This document shows, one piece after another, positions 7,666 to 17,507 of a stretch of 64,000 bases of DNA. The stretch covers positions 5,146,001-5,210,000 of the forward strand of contig NZ_CP075583.1 in NCBI RefSeq assembly GCF_023509035.1. The letters run 5' to 3'. Source of the stretch: Janthinobacterium lividum. Lineage in GTDB: Bacteria > Pseudomonadota > Gammaproteobacteria > Burkholderiales > Burkholderiaceae_D. The notes under the pieces are model-generated. The model saw only the letters and a program-made list of their open reading frames with translations. It did no database searches and was not told the DNA's origin. The first letter of the stretch is position 1. Every line of letters starts with the position of its first letter. The position numbers were made by a program, and so were the translations under genes.

Positions 7666-8580
7666 TCAAACGGCGATGGCGTGCGGTGGCTTGAGCATGT
7701 CGTTCTTGATCCATGCCAGCACGGATGGCCCCTGCGGCTGCCAGCCCAGCAACTTGCGCGCCCGTTCGCCGCGCACGCGGCTGTTGGAACCGAGACCGTA
7801 GGAAGCCATCTCGTAGCCCCATTCGGCAATCGCCTCTGGCAGCGGCCAATCCTGCGCGGGACCCAGGTCCAGTGCCTTGGCGATGGCGGCCGTCATGTCG
7901 CGGAAGGCCGCTTCGCCTGACTCGACAAAGTAAAACGTGCCGGCCGGCGATTTTTCCAGCGCCAGCAAATACAGGCTGACGACGTCGTCGATATGCACAT
8001 TGGACCAGATGTTGCGGCCCGGCCCCACGTGGCGCACGATGCCGCTCTTGCGTGCCTGTTTCAGCAAACGGGGCAATTGCACGCTGTCGCGCGGCAAGGC
8101 GCCGTGGCCGTAGATCAGGGTGTTGCACAACACGTTGGCGCGTATGCCTTGGCTTGCGCCGGCCAGGACCAGCTCATCGATGGCGACCCGGGCCGCCTTG
8201 TCGGCCGTGGGCGCCGGCAACTTGTCTTCGTAGTAAATCTGTTCCGTGCCCTCGCCGCCCGAGGCGTCGCCCACGATGGACGAGCCGCTCGTGTGCAGGA
8301 ACACTTTGTTCGTGCCGGCCAGCGCTTCGAGGATGGCTTCCACGGCGCCGCAGTGATCGCTGCTGGCCGCGTTGATGACGGCATCGGCCGCCTTCGCCTG
8401 CTCGATAAGCAATTCGCGGTCGTTCAAGGTGCCGACGATGCCTTGCACGCCAATCGTGGCCAGCTCGGCCACCTGCTCCGGTTTGCGCACCAGGCCCGTC
8501 ACCTGATGGCCGGCGCGCACGAGGCCCGCCGCGATGGAACTACCGATGAAACCTGCTGCGCCTGTCAAAAATACCTTCAT
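7666..8580 (-). CDS. atypical extended short-chain dehydrogenase/epimerase
   Basis: A 304-residue NAD(P)-binding protein of the NAD-dependent epimerase family. The N-terminus has the Rossmann loop TGAAGFIG (residues 6-13), and a later HTSGSSIVGD segment corresponds to the active-site Ser region. The usual YxxxK is not obvious: the expected place reads APTADKAARVAIDE, with Lys but no Tyr four residues before it. The NVLCNTLIYGHG and NIWSNVHIDDVVSLYLLAL segments are typical of extended SDRs. It may therefore be a regulator-like or atypical SDR, or use another residue. The substrate cannot be told. It is a single gene, 92 bases downstream of the UvrD-like helicase. Confidence 0.8.
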   Translation of the reverse strand: MKVFLTGAAGFIGSSIAAGLVRAGHQVTGLVRKPEQVAELATIGVQGIVGTLNDRELLIEQAKAADAVINAASSDHCGAVEAILEALAGTNKVFLHTSGSSIVGDASGGEGTEQIYYEDKLPAPTADKAARVAIDELVLAGASQGIRANVLCNTLIYGHGALPRDSVQLPRLLKQARKSGIVRHVGPGRNIWSNVHIDDVVSLYLLALEKSPAGTFYFVESGEAAFRDMTAAIAKALDLGPAQDWPLPEAIAEWGYEMASYGLGSNSRVRGERARKLLGWQPQGPSVLAWIKNDMLKPPHAIAV

Positions 8581-8672
8581 ATTTGCTCCCGTCTGGTTAG
8601 ATTGCTGTCAATCACACCAGGCCAGTATGCCCGCTTTCGTCTTTCGCAAAAAGTGGCCACACAGCAAAAGAT

Positions 8673-10619
8673 CTATGACTTTGGCGCAACCATCTTCTGT
8701 TTAAGCTGCAGGGCGGCAATGTAGCGGCTCCGGTAGGCGGCATCTTGCGGCGTGAGCAAGGTGAGCCTGTCGCGCGCGCGGGTGGCGGCCACATAGAAAC
8801 GGTTTTCTTCTTCCAGCGGGTCGGTCTTGCTGCGCGGGAATTCATCGACAGCCAGGTAGGGCAAAATCACGTGGTTGTATTCGAGACCCTTGATCTGGTC
8901 GATGCAGGCGATCACCAGCCTGGCCTTTCCGGTCGAGACCGTCACGGCCTCTTCCATCTCGCCCAGCCAGCCGGCAAAACCGCCGAGCGCCACGCCCGCT
9001 TCGCGGCACACGGCGATAAAACCGTGCAGGGAACGGGCCACGACCCGCGCCTGCGCCGGGTCAACATAGATGCGGCGCGCCGTCTGTTCCAGCTGCATCA
9101 GGCAGAAGATGTGCTGCAGGGCGTCGCCCGCCAGGGCGTCGGCGGGCAGCGCGCGCAGGTAGTCGACGGCGGCCAGGGTCAGCGCCGCCTTGTCCTGGTT
9201 GTGCGACTTGGCCAGCTGGTTCGTCAAAAAGCCTTCCAGCAAGTCCGGGTAGTTGGCCACGTCGGCCTTGGCTTGCTGGAGCTCAGCGCGCGTAAACGGG
9301 ATTTCCGCGAAGGCCACCAGGGCTTCGAGGATCTCGCCACGGCGCGGGCCACTCTTGATCGCATGCAAATCCTTGCGGGCGATGGCGACCATGCCGCGCA
9401 GCATCAACACTTCCAGGCTCAGCAAATAGCTGTTCATGTCCACCAGGCCATACGCGATGCCGCTCTGGAACAGCGCCGTTTCCACGCGGATGGCCTGGTC
9501 GCGGTCGCGCAACAGGATGGCCGTCGTGCCCGCATGCGCGTGTTCGAGGGCGGCGATCAGCTGGGCGCTGCACGCCTGCGGCTGCGCATGGTCGTACTCG
9601 AGCACGTCGATGTGGGTGGCGCGCGACAGGGCCGACACGCTGGCCTTGTTTTTCAGCACGCCCACGGCCTGCGCCAGCTGCGGGCCGTAGCGGTAGGATG
9701 CCGTCAGCGGCAATCGCTGCAAGGCGGGAAACTCCTGCTCGAAGCGCTGGCGCAGGAAGCGGTGGTCGGCGCCCGACCACGTATAGATGACTTGATCCTT
9801 GTCGCCGGCGCCGCAGAAAAACGCGTTGCCGCGGCGTATCAGCATGGTCAGCAGGCGGAACGACGCCTCGTTCAAATCGTGCAATTCATCGGCGACGATG
9901 ATCTGGAAGGCGGGCAACTGCTGGCGCAGCGGCTCGTCGCCATCGAGCATGCGCACCAGGTCGTAGGTGGCGTCGAAGGGTGCGCGGAACTGGATATCGC
10001 CCGTGTCGGCGCCGCGCAAGCCTTCATATTCGCGCAGCCACAGATAATGCGTGCGCGACATGCCCAGCAGCTCTAGGTTGTCATCCAGGGAATTGCTCTC
10101 GAAGTCAGGATTTTGAAAATCCAGGCGCGCCTTGGTGCGCAATTGCAGTTTCAAAAACTCGGCAATCGCCCCGTTGGTCGTGTTGATTTCCAACGGATAA
10201 CGGTGGGCGTATTTTTCCGACACGACTTCCAGTGCTTCCCAAGCCACGGGTCGCAGCTCTTCATCGCTGCGCATGAACGCCACCTGCATGTTTTCCAGCT
10301 GCAGCAGCACCTTGGCGGCGAAAGCGTCGAAAGTGTCGATGCTCAGGCGCTTGACGACACCGAGCGGCACGCCCACTTCCAGCAGGCGCTGGCGCAAGGC
10401 CACGCGCGCCGCCTCGGTGAACACGAGAGCCAGCATGCGCTCGGGCGCGCGGCCACGGTGCAGCGCCTCGGCCAGGCGCAGGGCCAGGGTCGTCGTCTTG
10501 GCCGCGCCGGCATTGGCGTCGATCAGCACCACTTTCTTTTGCGCCGTCTGGATGGCCACCTGCTCCGGCGTGGGTGTGATGCGTTTGGGAATGAACTGTG
10601 GGGCGTTATCTGTACTCAA
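8673..10619 (-). CDS. UvrD/Rep-family superfamily 1 DNA helicase
   Basis: A 648-residue SF1A helicase. The Q-motif region TPTPEQVAIQ is followed by a Walker A that reads NAGAAKTTT (36-44), with Ala where the Gly before Lys is usual. The Walker B is VADELHDLN (DE at 244-245) in place of the common DExQD. Motif III (GDKDQVIYTWSGAD) and motif VI (YVAATRARDRL near 615) are present. The start is a TTG at 10619 with AGGA five bases before it; no ATG lies between it and the conserved core. It lacks a nuclease domain. It follows the EgtB/SenA-like gene by 33 bases and could be co-transcribed. A role in DNA repair or replication restart is likely but not specific. Confidence 0.82.
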   Translation of the reverse strand: MSTDNAPQFIPKRITPTPEQVAIQTAQKKVVLIDANAGAAKTTTLALRLAEALHRGRAPERMLALVFTEAARVALRQRLLEVGVPLGVVKRLSIDTFDAFAAKVLLQLENMQVAFMRSDEELRPVAWEALEVVSEKYAHRYPLEINTTNGAIAEFLKLQLRTKARLDFQNPDFESNSLDDNLELLGMSRTHYLWLREYEGLRGADTGDIQFRAPFDATYDLVRMLDGDEPLRQQLPAFQIIVADELHDLNEASFRLLTMLIRRGNAFFCGAGDKDQVIYTWSGADHRFLRQRFEQEFPALQRLPLTASYRYGPQLAQAVGVLKNKASVSALSRATHIDVLEYDHAQPQACSAQLIAALEHAHAGTTAILLRDRDQAIRVETALFQSGIAYGLVDMNSYLLSLEVLMLRGMVAIARKDLHAIKSGPRRGEILEALVAFAEIPFTRAELQQAKADVANYPDLLEGFLTNQLAKSHNQDKAALTLAAVDYLRALPADALAGDALQHIFCLMQLEQTARRIYVDPAQARVVARSLHGFIAVCREAGVALGGFAGWLGEMEEAVTVSTGKARLVIACIDQIKGLEYNHVILPYLAVDEFPRSKTDPLEEENRFYVAATRARDRLTLLTPQDAAYRSRYIAALQLKQKMVAPKS

Positions 10620-10652
10620 GGGTATCCTGAAATAATGTCTGTTCTCGGCGCG

Positions 10653-11849
10653 CTACCAGGCGCAGGTGCGCAAGCCGGCAAAGATGTCGCCGCGTTCGGG
10701 TGCGTGGAAGGCGCGCATGCGCGCCGAATGCAGGCGCGGCGGCGTGGCGAAGGCGGCGCCGCGCAGCACCTGGTGCTGCATGAAATACGGCGCCGAATAT
10801 TCGCGCCAGGCGTCCACCGCAAAGCCCGGATACGGCTCGAACGGCGTCGCCGTCCACTCCCATACCTGGCCCCAGTGAAAGCGCGGGTGGCCGGACAGCG
10901 CAGCATACTCCCATTCCGCCTCGGTCGCCAGGCGGCGCCCCGCCCAGGCGCAGTACGCTTGCGCTTCATACAAATTGATGTGGCGCACGGCTTCATTCGG
11001 CGGCAAGGTCGTGCGCTGGCCGAAACGCATGGTGCGCCACTGCGTCGCTTCGCGCAGCCAGTACAGGGGCGACGAGCGCTCCTGCTGCATCAGCCAGGCG
11101 CTGCCGGCCGCGCTCCAGAACTGGCGGTTCTGGTAGCCGCCGTCGGCGACAAAATCGGCAAACTGGGCGTTCGAGACGGGTACGGCGTCCATGCGGAACG
11201 GCGGCACATAGCAGGCATGGGGCGGCGATTCATTGTCGAAGGCAAAACCGGCCCCGCGCGGCGAGCCCAGTTCGATGGAGCCGCCTGAAAAAGCGATCTC
11301 CCCCGCGCCTGGCGGCAAGACCGGGCTGGCAGCCAGGGACTCCGGTGCTTCCAGGCCCAACCATTGCAAGCCGGCCAGCATTTCTTCGCCACACAAGTCT
11401 TCATGCGCCAGCGCCAGCCGGTATGGCGCCAGGGCGCTGTCGACATTGGCTTCGCGCGACAGTTTATCCAGCACCCTGTCGAGCACCTCGTGGCAATACG
11501 TTTTCACGGCGCCCGGACTGGGCAGTTCCAGCTTCCAGCGCGCGCGATGCTCCACCATGTTGGCGTCGAACAGATCGTCGCCGCGCGTCAGCAGGGAGTT
11601 ATAAATGGCGTCGGCCGGATGGCTGGAAGCGGCTTCGCGCAGGATGAACCACTCGGCAAACCAGGCGATATGCGCGAGTTGCCATAAGGGCGGATTCAGG
11701 CGCGGATGACGGGGCAAGCCAGCCACCACGTCCAGGCCGGCAGTGATGTAACAGTCGAACAGGGAAAGAGTATCCTGGCGCGCGGCCTGCAGCGACTGGG
11801 CCAGTTGTTGCGCGCCGGCGTGGCGAAAAGAGGCGTTGATTAAAGTCAT
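10653..11849 (-). CDS. EgtB/SenA-family non-heme iron enzyme (DinB_2 plus FGE-sulfatase domains)
   Basis: A 398-residue protein of the sulfoxide-synthase family. The N-terminal DinB-like helical domain (about 20-160) supplies iron-binding histidines (H60 in QLAHIAWFAEW, H149 in LALAHEDLCGEE), and the C-terminal formylglycine-enzyme fold (about 185-398) ends in the usual GLRTCAW. EgtB joins hercynine to a thiol for ergothioneine; SenA joins selenosugar to hercynine for selenoneine. In EgtB the second helix reads HxxxHxE; here it is HEDLCGE, so the second His is Cys153. No egtD, senB or senC is in the window, so I cannot decide between EgtB and SenA. It lies 75 bases after phoR, and read-through from the pho operon is possible. 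Confidence 0.75.
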   Translation of the reverse strand: MTLINASFRHAGAQQLAQSLQAARQDTLSLFDCYITAGLDVVAGLPRHPRLNPPLWQLAHIAWFAEWFILREAASSHPADAIYNSLLTRGDDLFDANMVEHRARWKLELPSPGAVKTYCHEVLDRVLDKLSREANVDSALAPYRLALAHEDLCGEEMLAGLQWLGLEAPESLAASPVLPPGAGEIAFSGGSIELGSPRGAGFAFDNESPPHACYVPPFRMDAVPVSNAQFADFVADGGYQNRQFWSAAGSAWLMQQERSSPLYWLREATQWRTMRFGQRTTLPPNEAVRHINLYEAQAYCAWAGRRLATEAEWEYAALSGHPRFHWGQVWEWTATPFEPYPGFAVDAWREYSAPYFMQHQVLRGAAFATPPRLHSARMRAFHAPERGDIFAGLRTCAW

Positions 11850-11924
11850 GGCCTGATTGTAACGACTTATGCCAACATTGCACTAGTCGCACGGGAAACA
11901 GGGAGACACGCTCCCCTTCCCGGC

Positions 11925-13241
11925 CTACTTGACCAGCAGTTCGCCCTGCAACGGCGTGACGACGGATTTGGGCATGCTGACGATAAAGCTGCTGCCCTTG
12001 TCGGCCACGGACTGGATGGCCAAAGTGCCGCCGTGGCGCAGTAACACGTGCTTGACGATGGCCAGGCCCAGGCCCGTGCCCTGGGTTTCGCGCGAACGGC
12101 TCTTGTCGACGCGGTAGAAACGTTCCGTCAGGCGCGAGATATGTTCCTGGCTGATGCCGATGCCCGTATCTTGCGCGATGAATTGCGGACCGGCCGGGCC
12201 ATCCTGCCAGCGCAAGGTGATGGTGCCGCCGGCAGGCGTGTAGCGTACGGCGTTCGACGCCAGGTTGCCAAACGCGCTATACAGCTCGTCGTAGCTGCCC
12301 AACACGTCGGGACCGTTGCATTCCATGGTCACTTCATGCTTGCCGGCCGACAAACCCTTGGCGTCGCGCAAGACTTGCTGCATGAGCTTTTTGATGTCCA
12401 CGGGCTCGGGGCGCAGCGGGTAGTCGACCGATTCCAGGCGCGACAAGGTCAGCATGTCCTCGATCAGATGTTGCATGCGGTGGCCCTGCTCCGTCATCAG
12501 CTTGAGGTGGGCGGCGCGCGTGGCGGCGTCCAGGTCCAGCTCGGCGGAAGCGATTTCCAGGAAGCCCACGATGACGGTCAGCGGCGTGCGCAGTTCGTGC
12601 GAGGCGTTGGCGATGAAGTCGCGGCGCATCATTTCGATGCGTTCCGTCTCCGTCACATCGTGCGTGACGAGGATCTGGCGGCGGTTTTCAAACGGAATGA
12701 TCTGCACGATCAGCTTGCGATTACGGAAAGTGATCGTCAGCGGCTGGTCGTAGCGGCCCAGGATGATGTAATCCATGAACTCGGGGCTGCGGATCAGGTT
12801 GGTGACGCGCATGCCCTTGTCGCGCTCGTGCGTCAGGCCCAGGTGTTTCTCGGCGGCCGGGTTGCACCATTCGAGGAACAGCACGTCGTCCATGATGACG
12901 ACGCCGTCGGGCAGCAGATGCATGGCCTGGCGGAAACGCGCCAGCCATTCCGTCAGCTCGGCCTGGTTTTTCTCGTCGTCGCGGCGCATGCGGTACAGGC
13001 GCGCGAAGATGCTGGTCCAGGCGCCCCAGCCGTCGGGCAGCTTGGCGCTTTGCGGATTGTCCAGCCAATTACTCAGCTGAAACAGATACGACAGCTGCAC
13101 GAACACCATCATGGCCATCAGCACGAAGGCGATGCCCAGCGCATACGTGGCGCCAAACAGATACCAGACAACGGCCACGCCCAGCAGCGCCAGCACCATG
13201 CGCAAGGCGGCCGGTACCCAGAACAGCAATTTCGGATTCAT
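11925..13241 (-). CDS. phoR: phosphate regulon sensor kinase PhoR
   Basis: A 438-residue inner-membrane kinase. Two hydrophobic segments lie in residues 10-55 with almost no periplasmic loop, as in PhoR. A PAS domain follows (about 105-195, LPDGVVIMDD to ILVTHDVTE), then the H-box FIANASHELRTPLTVI (H215) and an ATPase domain with N (SNAVRYTP), G1 (DTGIGI) and G2 (GTGLGLAIVKH) boxes. PhoR responds to the state of the Pst transporter through PhoU and phosphorylates PhoB. It is the last gene of the pst-pho operon and starts 11 bases after the phoB stop. Confidence 0.95.
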   Translation of the reverse strand: MNPKLLFWVPAALRMVLALLGVAVVWYLFGATYALGIAFVLMAMMVFVQLSYLFQLSNWLDNPQSAKLPDGWGAWTSIFARLYRMRRDDEKNQAELTEWLARFRQAMHLLPDGVVIMDDVLFLEWCNPAAEKHLGLTHERDKGMRVTNLIRSPEFMDYIILGRYDQPLTITFRNRKLIVQIIPFENRRQILVTHDVTETERIEMMRRDFIANASHELRTPLTVIVGFLEIASAELDLDAATRAAHLKLMTEQGHRMQHLIEDMLTLSRLESVDYPLRPEPVDIKKLMQQVLRDAKGLSAGKHEVTMECNGPDVLGSYDELYSAFGNLASNAVRYTPAGGTITLRWQDGPAGPQFIAQDTGIGISQEHISRLTERFYRVDKSRSRETQGTGLGLAIVKHVLLRHGGTLAIQSVADKGSSFIVSMPKSVVTPLQGELLVK

Positions 13242-13252
13242 AGAGGCAAGCT

Positions 13253-13942
13253 TTACTTTTCAGACAACATGTAGCCGACGCTGCGCACCGTCTTGATCAG
13301 GCTTTCCGCCTCTTTCAAGGCTTTCCGCAAGCGCAATACGTGGACATCGACCGTGCGTTCCTCGATCACCACATGGTCGCCCCACACCTTGTCGAGCAGC
13401 TGGCTGCGCGAAAACACGCGCTCCGGATGGGCCAGCAGGAATTTCAGCAGCTTGTATTCGGCATGGCCGATATCGATCTTCTGTTCATCCATCATCACCG
13501 TGCAGCTGACGGGGTCCAAGGCCACGTTGCCAGCGCGCATGGGCGCCTGCGCGTGTTCCGGACTCTTGCGTCGCAAGAGAGCTTTGGCGCGCGCCAGCAG
13601 CTCGCGCGGCGAGAACGGCTTGGTGACGTAATCGTCGGCCCCGCTGTTCAAGCCGGCCAGCTTGTCTTCTTCCATGCTCTTGGCGGTGAGCATGATGACG
13701 GGGATGGCGGCGAAATTGCGGTCGGCGCGGATGCGCGACAGCAGGCGCAAGCCCGTCTGGTCCGGCAACATCCAGTCCAGCAGAATCAGATGCGGCGTGC
13801 GGTGCTGGATGAATTCCCAGGCATCGGCAACGTTTTGTACGGAACAGCAATTCCAGCCGGATTCGCGCAGCGAATAGGTCACCAGTTCAACGATGGCCGG
13901 CTCATCTTCAACAATCAATACCGTGGTTTTATCAGATGCCAT
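13253..13942 (-). CDS. phoB: phosphate regulon response regulator PhoB
   Basis: A 229-residue OmpR-class regulator. The receiver domain has VEDEPAI, the phospho-acceptor D56 in LLDWMLPD and the conserved K in YVTKPFSPRE. The C-terminal winged helix contains EYKLLKFLLAHPERVFSR and the recognition-helix region ERTVDVHVLRLRKAL. It binds tandem 7-base half sites (Pho boxes), and two such boxes are visible in the pstS-ppk intergenic region. It lies five bases after phoU and 11 bases before phoR. Confidence 0.96.
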   Translation of the reverse strand: MASDKTTVLIVEDEPAIVELVTYSLRESGWNCCSVQNVADAWEFIQHRTPHLILLDWMLPDQTGLRLLSRIRADRNFAAIPVIMLTAKSMEEDKLAGLNSGADDYVTKPFSPRELLARAKALLRRKSPEHAQAPMRAGNVALDPVSCTVMMDEQKIDIGHAEYKLLKFLLAHPERVFSRSQLLDKVWGDHVVIEERTVDVHVLRLRKALKEAESLIKTVRSVGYMLSEK

Positions 13943-13947
13943 AAAGC

Positions 13948-14658
13948 TTACTCAGGGAGCTCCTCGGAAATGGCGGGAGCAGCCACCTTGGTGTGGCGGA
14001 TGTCCTTGCCTTCAACCACGTAAATCACGTATTCGGCGATGTTTTTCGCATGGTCGCCGATACGTTCGATGGCCTTGGCCACCCACAGGGTATCGAGCGC
14101 CGCCGAAATCGTGCGCGGGTCTTCCATCATAAAGGTGATCAAGTTGCGCATGATAGACCGAAACTCATGGTCGATGATGGCATCTTGTGCAATTAATTGT
14201 AAGGCCTGCTTGCCATCGTTGCGCGCGAATGCGTCCAGGGCGTCGTGCAGCATGTCGGTGGCCGTGTTGGCAATGCCGCGCACCATCTCGTAATGGTTGA
14301 CGACGGCGTTGCCACGCTTGTGCAGATTCTTCGCCACGCGGGCGATTTTGGTCGCTTCGTCGCCGACGCGCTCGAGGTCGGTAATCACCTTGATGGTGGC
14401 CATGATGGTGCGCAAGTCGTTGGCGGCCGGCTGGCGGCGCACGATCAAATGGCTGCAGGCGTCGTCCAGCGACACTTCCAGCTGGTTGACGACGTCGTCT
14501 TCGCGCATCACGCGGTCGGCGCGTTCCGGATTGCCGATGCGAAAGCAGGTCATCGCGTCGAGGAACTGGGTTTCAACGATGCCGCCCATCAGGAGCACTT
14601 TCGAGCGGATCGCTTCGAGTTCGTTGTCGTATTGCTTGGATGAATGTTCGCCTATCAT
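13948..14658 (-). CDS. phoU: phosphate transport regulator PhoU
   Basis: A 236-residue all-helical protein of two PhoU repeats (about 20-110 and 125-215). Each carries the acidic metal-binding pattern of the family (VITDLERVGDEATKIA; LWVAKAIERIGDHAKNIAEY). PhoU links Pst transport activity to PhoR signalling and limits phosphate uptake. Position between pstB (49 bases) and phoB (5 bases) is the standard order. Confidence 0.96.
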   Translation of the reverse strand: MIGEHSSKQYDNELEAIRSKVLLMGGIVETQFLDAMTCFRIGNPERADRVMREDDVVNQLEVSLDDACSHLIVRRQPAANDLRTIMATIKVITDLERVGDEATKIARVAKNLHKRGNAVVNHYEMVRGIANTATDMLHDALDAFARNDGKQALQLIAQDAIIDHEFRSIMRNLITFMMEDPRTISAALDTLWVAKAIERIGDHAKNIAEYVIYVVEGKDIRHTKVAAPAISEELPE

Positions 14659-14707
14659 GCCGTCTCTCCGTATTCAGTTGTCTTGTATATATAGCTATGC
14701 GGGTGGA

Positions 14708-15501
14708 TCAGCCGAAGCGGCCCGTGATGTAATCCTGCGTTTCCTTGCGTGCCGGATTCATGAAGATCTGGTCGGTTTCGCCGAATTCCACCAGCTCGCC
14801 CAGGTACATATAGGCCGTGTAGTCGGAGCAACGCGCCGCCTGTTGCATATTGTGCGTCACGATGGCGATCGTGTAATCCTGTTTCAGTTCGCTGATCAGC
14901 TCTTCCACTTTCGACGTCGAGATCGGGTCCAGCGCCGAGGTCGGCTCATCGAGCAGCAAGACGTCCGGCTTCACGGCCACGCCGCGCGCGATGCACAAAC
15001 GCTGCTGCTGGCCACCCGACAGCGACAGGCCGCTCTTCGACAGCTTGTCCTTGACCTCGCCCCACAGCGCGGCCTTTTTCAGGGCCCACTCGACGCGCTC
15101 GTCCATTTCGCCTTTCGACAGGTCTTCATACAAACGCACGCCGAAGGCGATGTTGTCGTAGACGGACATGGGGAACGGCGTCGGCTTCTGGAACACCATG
15201 CCGACCTTGGCGCGCAGCATGTTGACATCCTGGTCCGCGTCGAGCACGTTGCGGCCGCGGTACAGGATCGAACCTTCCGCGCGCTGGCCCGGATACAGGT
15301 CGTACATGCGGTTCAGGGTGCGCAGCAGGGTTGACTTGCCGCAACCGGACGGGCCGATGAAAGCCGTGACTTTCTTTTCGTGGATGTCCAGGTTGACGTT
15401 ATGCAAGCTTTGCGTCTTGCCGTAAAAAAATTCAGGCCAGAAATCTCGATGGTTTTTTTCTTTGGTGCCAGGTCTTGTGCTGGATTCATTTGCGTATTCA
15501 T
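14708..15501 (-). CDS. pstB: phosphate ABC transporter ATPase PstB (frameshifted)
   Basis: About 264 residues once corrected. The N-terminus starts at the ATG at 15501 ([16 protein letters not shown]...SGLNFF). The rest lies in another frame: Walker [11 protein letters not shown]-loop, signature LSGGQQQRL, Walker [13 protein letters not shown] and the H-loop THNM. The break is a run of seven A at 15424-15430 (seven T on the coding strand). Eight would read [13 protein letters not shown], the expected PstB sequence. The internal ATG at 15406 is not the real start because it would remove the strand before Walker A. PstB powers phosphate import through PstA and PstC. It starts 26 bases after the pstA stop. 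Confidence 0.93.
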
Positions 15502-15527
15502 ATGGGTTCGCTTCGCTCGGTATCTGT

Positions 15528-16424
15528 TTAATTAGGGACTTTTTGGCTGAACACGGTGCGCGACAGGATATTCAGGGCCAGCACGCTGAAGGTGATCAGC
15601 AGTGCGCCGCCCCAGGCCAGCGAGCGCCAGTTGTCGTACGGGCTCATCGCAAACGATGCGATGACGGACGGCAAGTTGGCCATCGGCGCATTCATGTTGA
15701 AGCTTTGGAACTGGTTATTCAGGGCCGTGAACAGCAGCGGCGCCGTTTCGCCGGCGATACGAGCCAAGGCCAGCAGCACACCGGTGATGACGCCGGCCTT
15801 GACGGCGCGCAAACGCACCAGGGTAGCAACTTTCCAGCGCGGCGCACCGAGGGCAAACGCGGCTTCCAGCAGGCTGTTCGGCACCAGACGCAGCATATTG
15901 TCCGTCGTGCGCACCACCACCGGCACGGCGATCAGGGACAGCGCGATGGCGCCGGCGTAACCGGAGAAGTGTTTGACGTGCGCCACGTACAGCGCGTACA
16001 CGAACAGGCCGATGACGATCGAGGGCGCCGACAGCATGATGTCCGTGACGAAGCGCGTCACTTGCGCCAGCTTGTTTTCTTCGCCGTATTCGGCCAGGTA
16101 GATGCCGGCCAGGATGCCGATCGGGGTGCTGACGACAGTCGCCAGGCCCACCATCAGGGCGCTGCCGACGATGGCATTGATCAGGCCGCCACCTTCGCTG
16201 CCGGGAGCCGGCGTCGTTTGCGTGAACAGGTCGACGGACAGGGCGCCGAAACCCTTGATCACCAGGGTGAACAGGATCCACACGAGCACGGCCAGGCCCA
16301 GGGCCATGGCGGCCACCGACAGGGCGATACCGATGCGGTGCATCAGCAGGCGCTTGCGGTAGACGGGGTTCATGGCCGGCTTGGCCGGAACATCGTGGGT
16401 GCTAACTTGGCTGAGCTGGCTCAT
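15528..16424 (-). CDS. pstA: phosphate ABC transporter permease PstA
   Basis: A 298-residue inner-membrane permease with six predicted hydrophobic segments. The cytoplasmic EAA-like loop ([29 protein letters not shown], here shortened) contacts PstB. It forms the translocation pathway with PstC. Its ATG overlaps the TGA of pstC (ATGA), so the two subunits are translated together. No defect is visible. Confidence 0.95.
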   Translation of the reverse strand: MSQLSQVSTHDVPAKPAMNPVYRKRLLMHRIGIALSVAAMALGLAVLVWILFTLVIKGFGALSVDLFTQTTPAPGSEGGGLINAIVGSALMVGLATVVSTPIGILAGIYLAEYGEENKLAQVTRFVTDIMLSAPSIVIGLFVYALYVAHVKHFSGYAGAIALSLIAVPVVVRTTDNMLRLVPNSLLEAAFALGAPRWKVATLVRLRAVKAGVITGVLLALARIAGETAPLLFTALNNQFQSFNMNAPMANLPSVIASFAMSPYDNWRSLAWGGALLITFSVLALNILSRTVFSQKVPN

Positions 16425-17439
16425 TTCGTGCCTTCCTTGCGGGACATGCCAGCCAGCATCAGCTTGGCGGCGGATAAGACGATAAAGGTGATGACAAACA
16501 GGATCAGGGCCAGCGAGAACAGCGAGGACACGTGCAGCGCCGATTGCGCCTCACCGAATTCATTGGCCAGCAAGGAGGTGATGCTGTTACCGGCGGCAAA
16601 CAGCGACCACGACAGTTTATTCGCGTTGCCGATGACGAAGGTGACGGCCATGGTCTCGCCCAGCGCGCGGCCCAGGCCCAGCATGACGCCGCCGACGACG
16701 CCGGTCTTGGTGTATGGCAAGACAATCTTGCGCACGACTTCCCAGCGCGTGCAGCCCAGGCCGTATGCGGATTCCTTCAGCACGGCAGGGACGATTTCGA
16801 ACACGTCGCGCATCACGGAAGCGATGAAGGGGATGATCATGATGGCCAGCACCAGGCCGGCCGTCAGCAAGCCGATGCCCATCATGGGGCCGCTGAACAG
16901 CTGACCGATGACAGGCACGTTGCCCAAGGTGGCTTTCAGCAGGGGCTGGACATGGTCGGCGAACAGGGGGCAAACACGAACAGGCCCCAGATGCCGTAGA
17001 TAATCGATGGCACGCCGGCCAGCAGCTCGACAGCCGTGCCCAGCGGGCGGCGCAGCCAGGCCGGGCAGATTTCCGTGAGGAACAGCGCGATGCCGAAGCT
17101 GACGGGAAAGGCGATCAGCAAGGCGATGACGGATGTCACCAGGGTGCCGATGATGGGAATCAGGGCGCCGTACTGGTCATTGACGGGGTCCCATTCCGCC
17201 GACACGATGAAATGCAGGCCAAAGGTCTTGAAGGCCGGTATCGATTCCATGATCAGCGAAATGATGATGCCGACCAGGACGATCAGCACCGACAGGGCGA
17301 ACAGCATCGTCACCTTGTGGAACAGAAAATCCTGGAAGCGCTGCTTGCGCATGGTGGAAAGCATTTGCGCGTGACTGATGGAATCGGTCATGGTGCCGCC
17401 TGGCATGGGGATCGTGGAGGAGGTAGATTGTGCGCTCAT
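16421..17439 (-). CDS. pstC: phosphate ABC transporter permease PstC (frameshifted)
   Basis: About 339 residues once corrected. The N-terminal half (from the ATG at 17439) has the first membrane segments and runs through the conserved [20 protein letters not shown]. The C-terminal half ([16 protein letters not shown] onward) lies in another frame and contains the permease loop [18 protein letters not shown]. The break is a run of five G at 16966-16970; six would join the halves as [14 protein letters not shown] poor ribosome site at 17439 leaves the exact start open; a later ATG at 17391 is an alternative. The gene follows pstS with a stable hairpin in between. Confidence 0.92.
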
Positions 17440-17507
17440 ATTGTGCCAGATGTGGGTGGTACTGCCGGTATTGCTGTTTTGAACTCTTGTTATATCTTGC
17501 TTTTTTA

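Noticed and set aside
12048..13274. A 408-codon plus-strand frame opposite phoR.
   Set aside because: Shadow of phoR; no sensible protein features.
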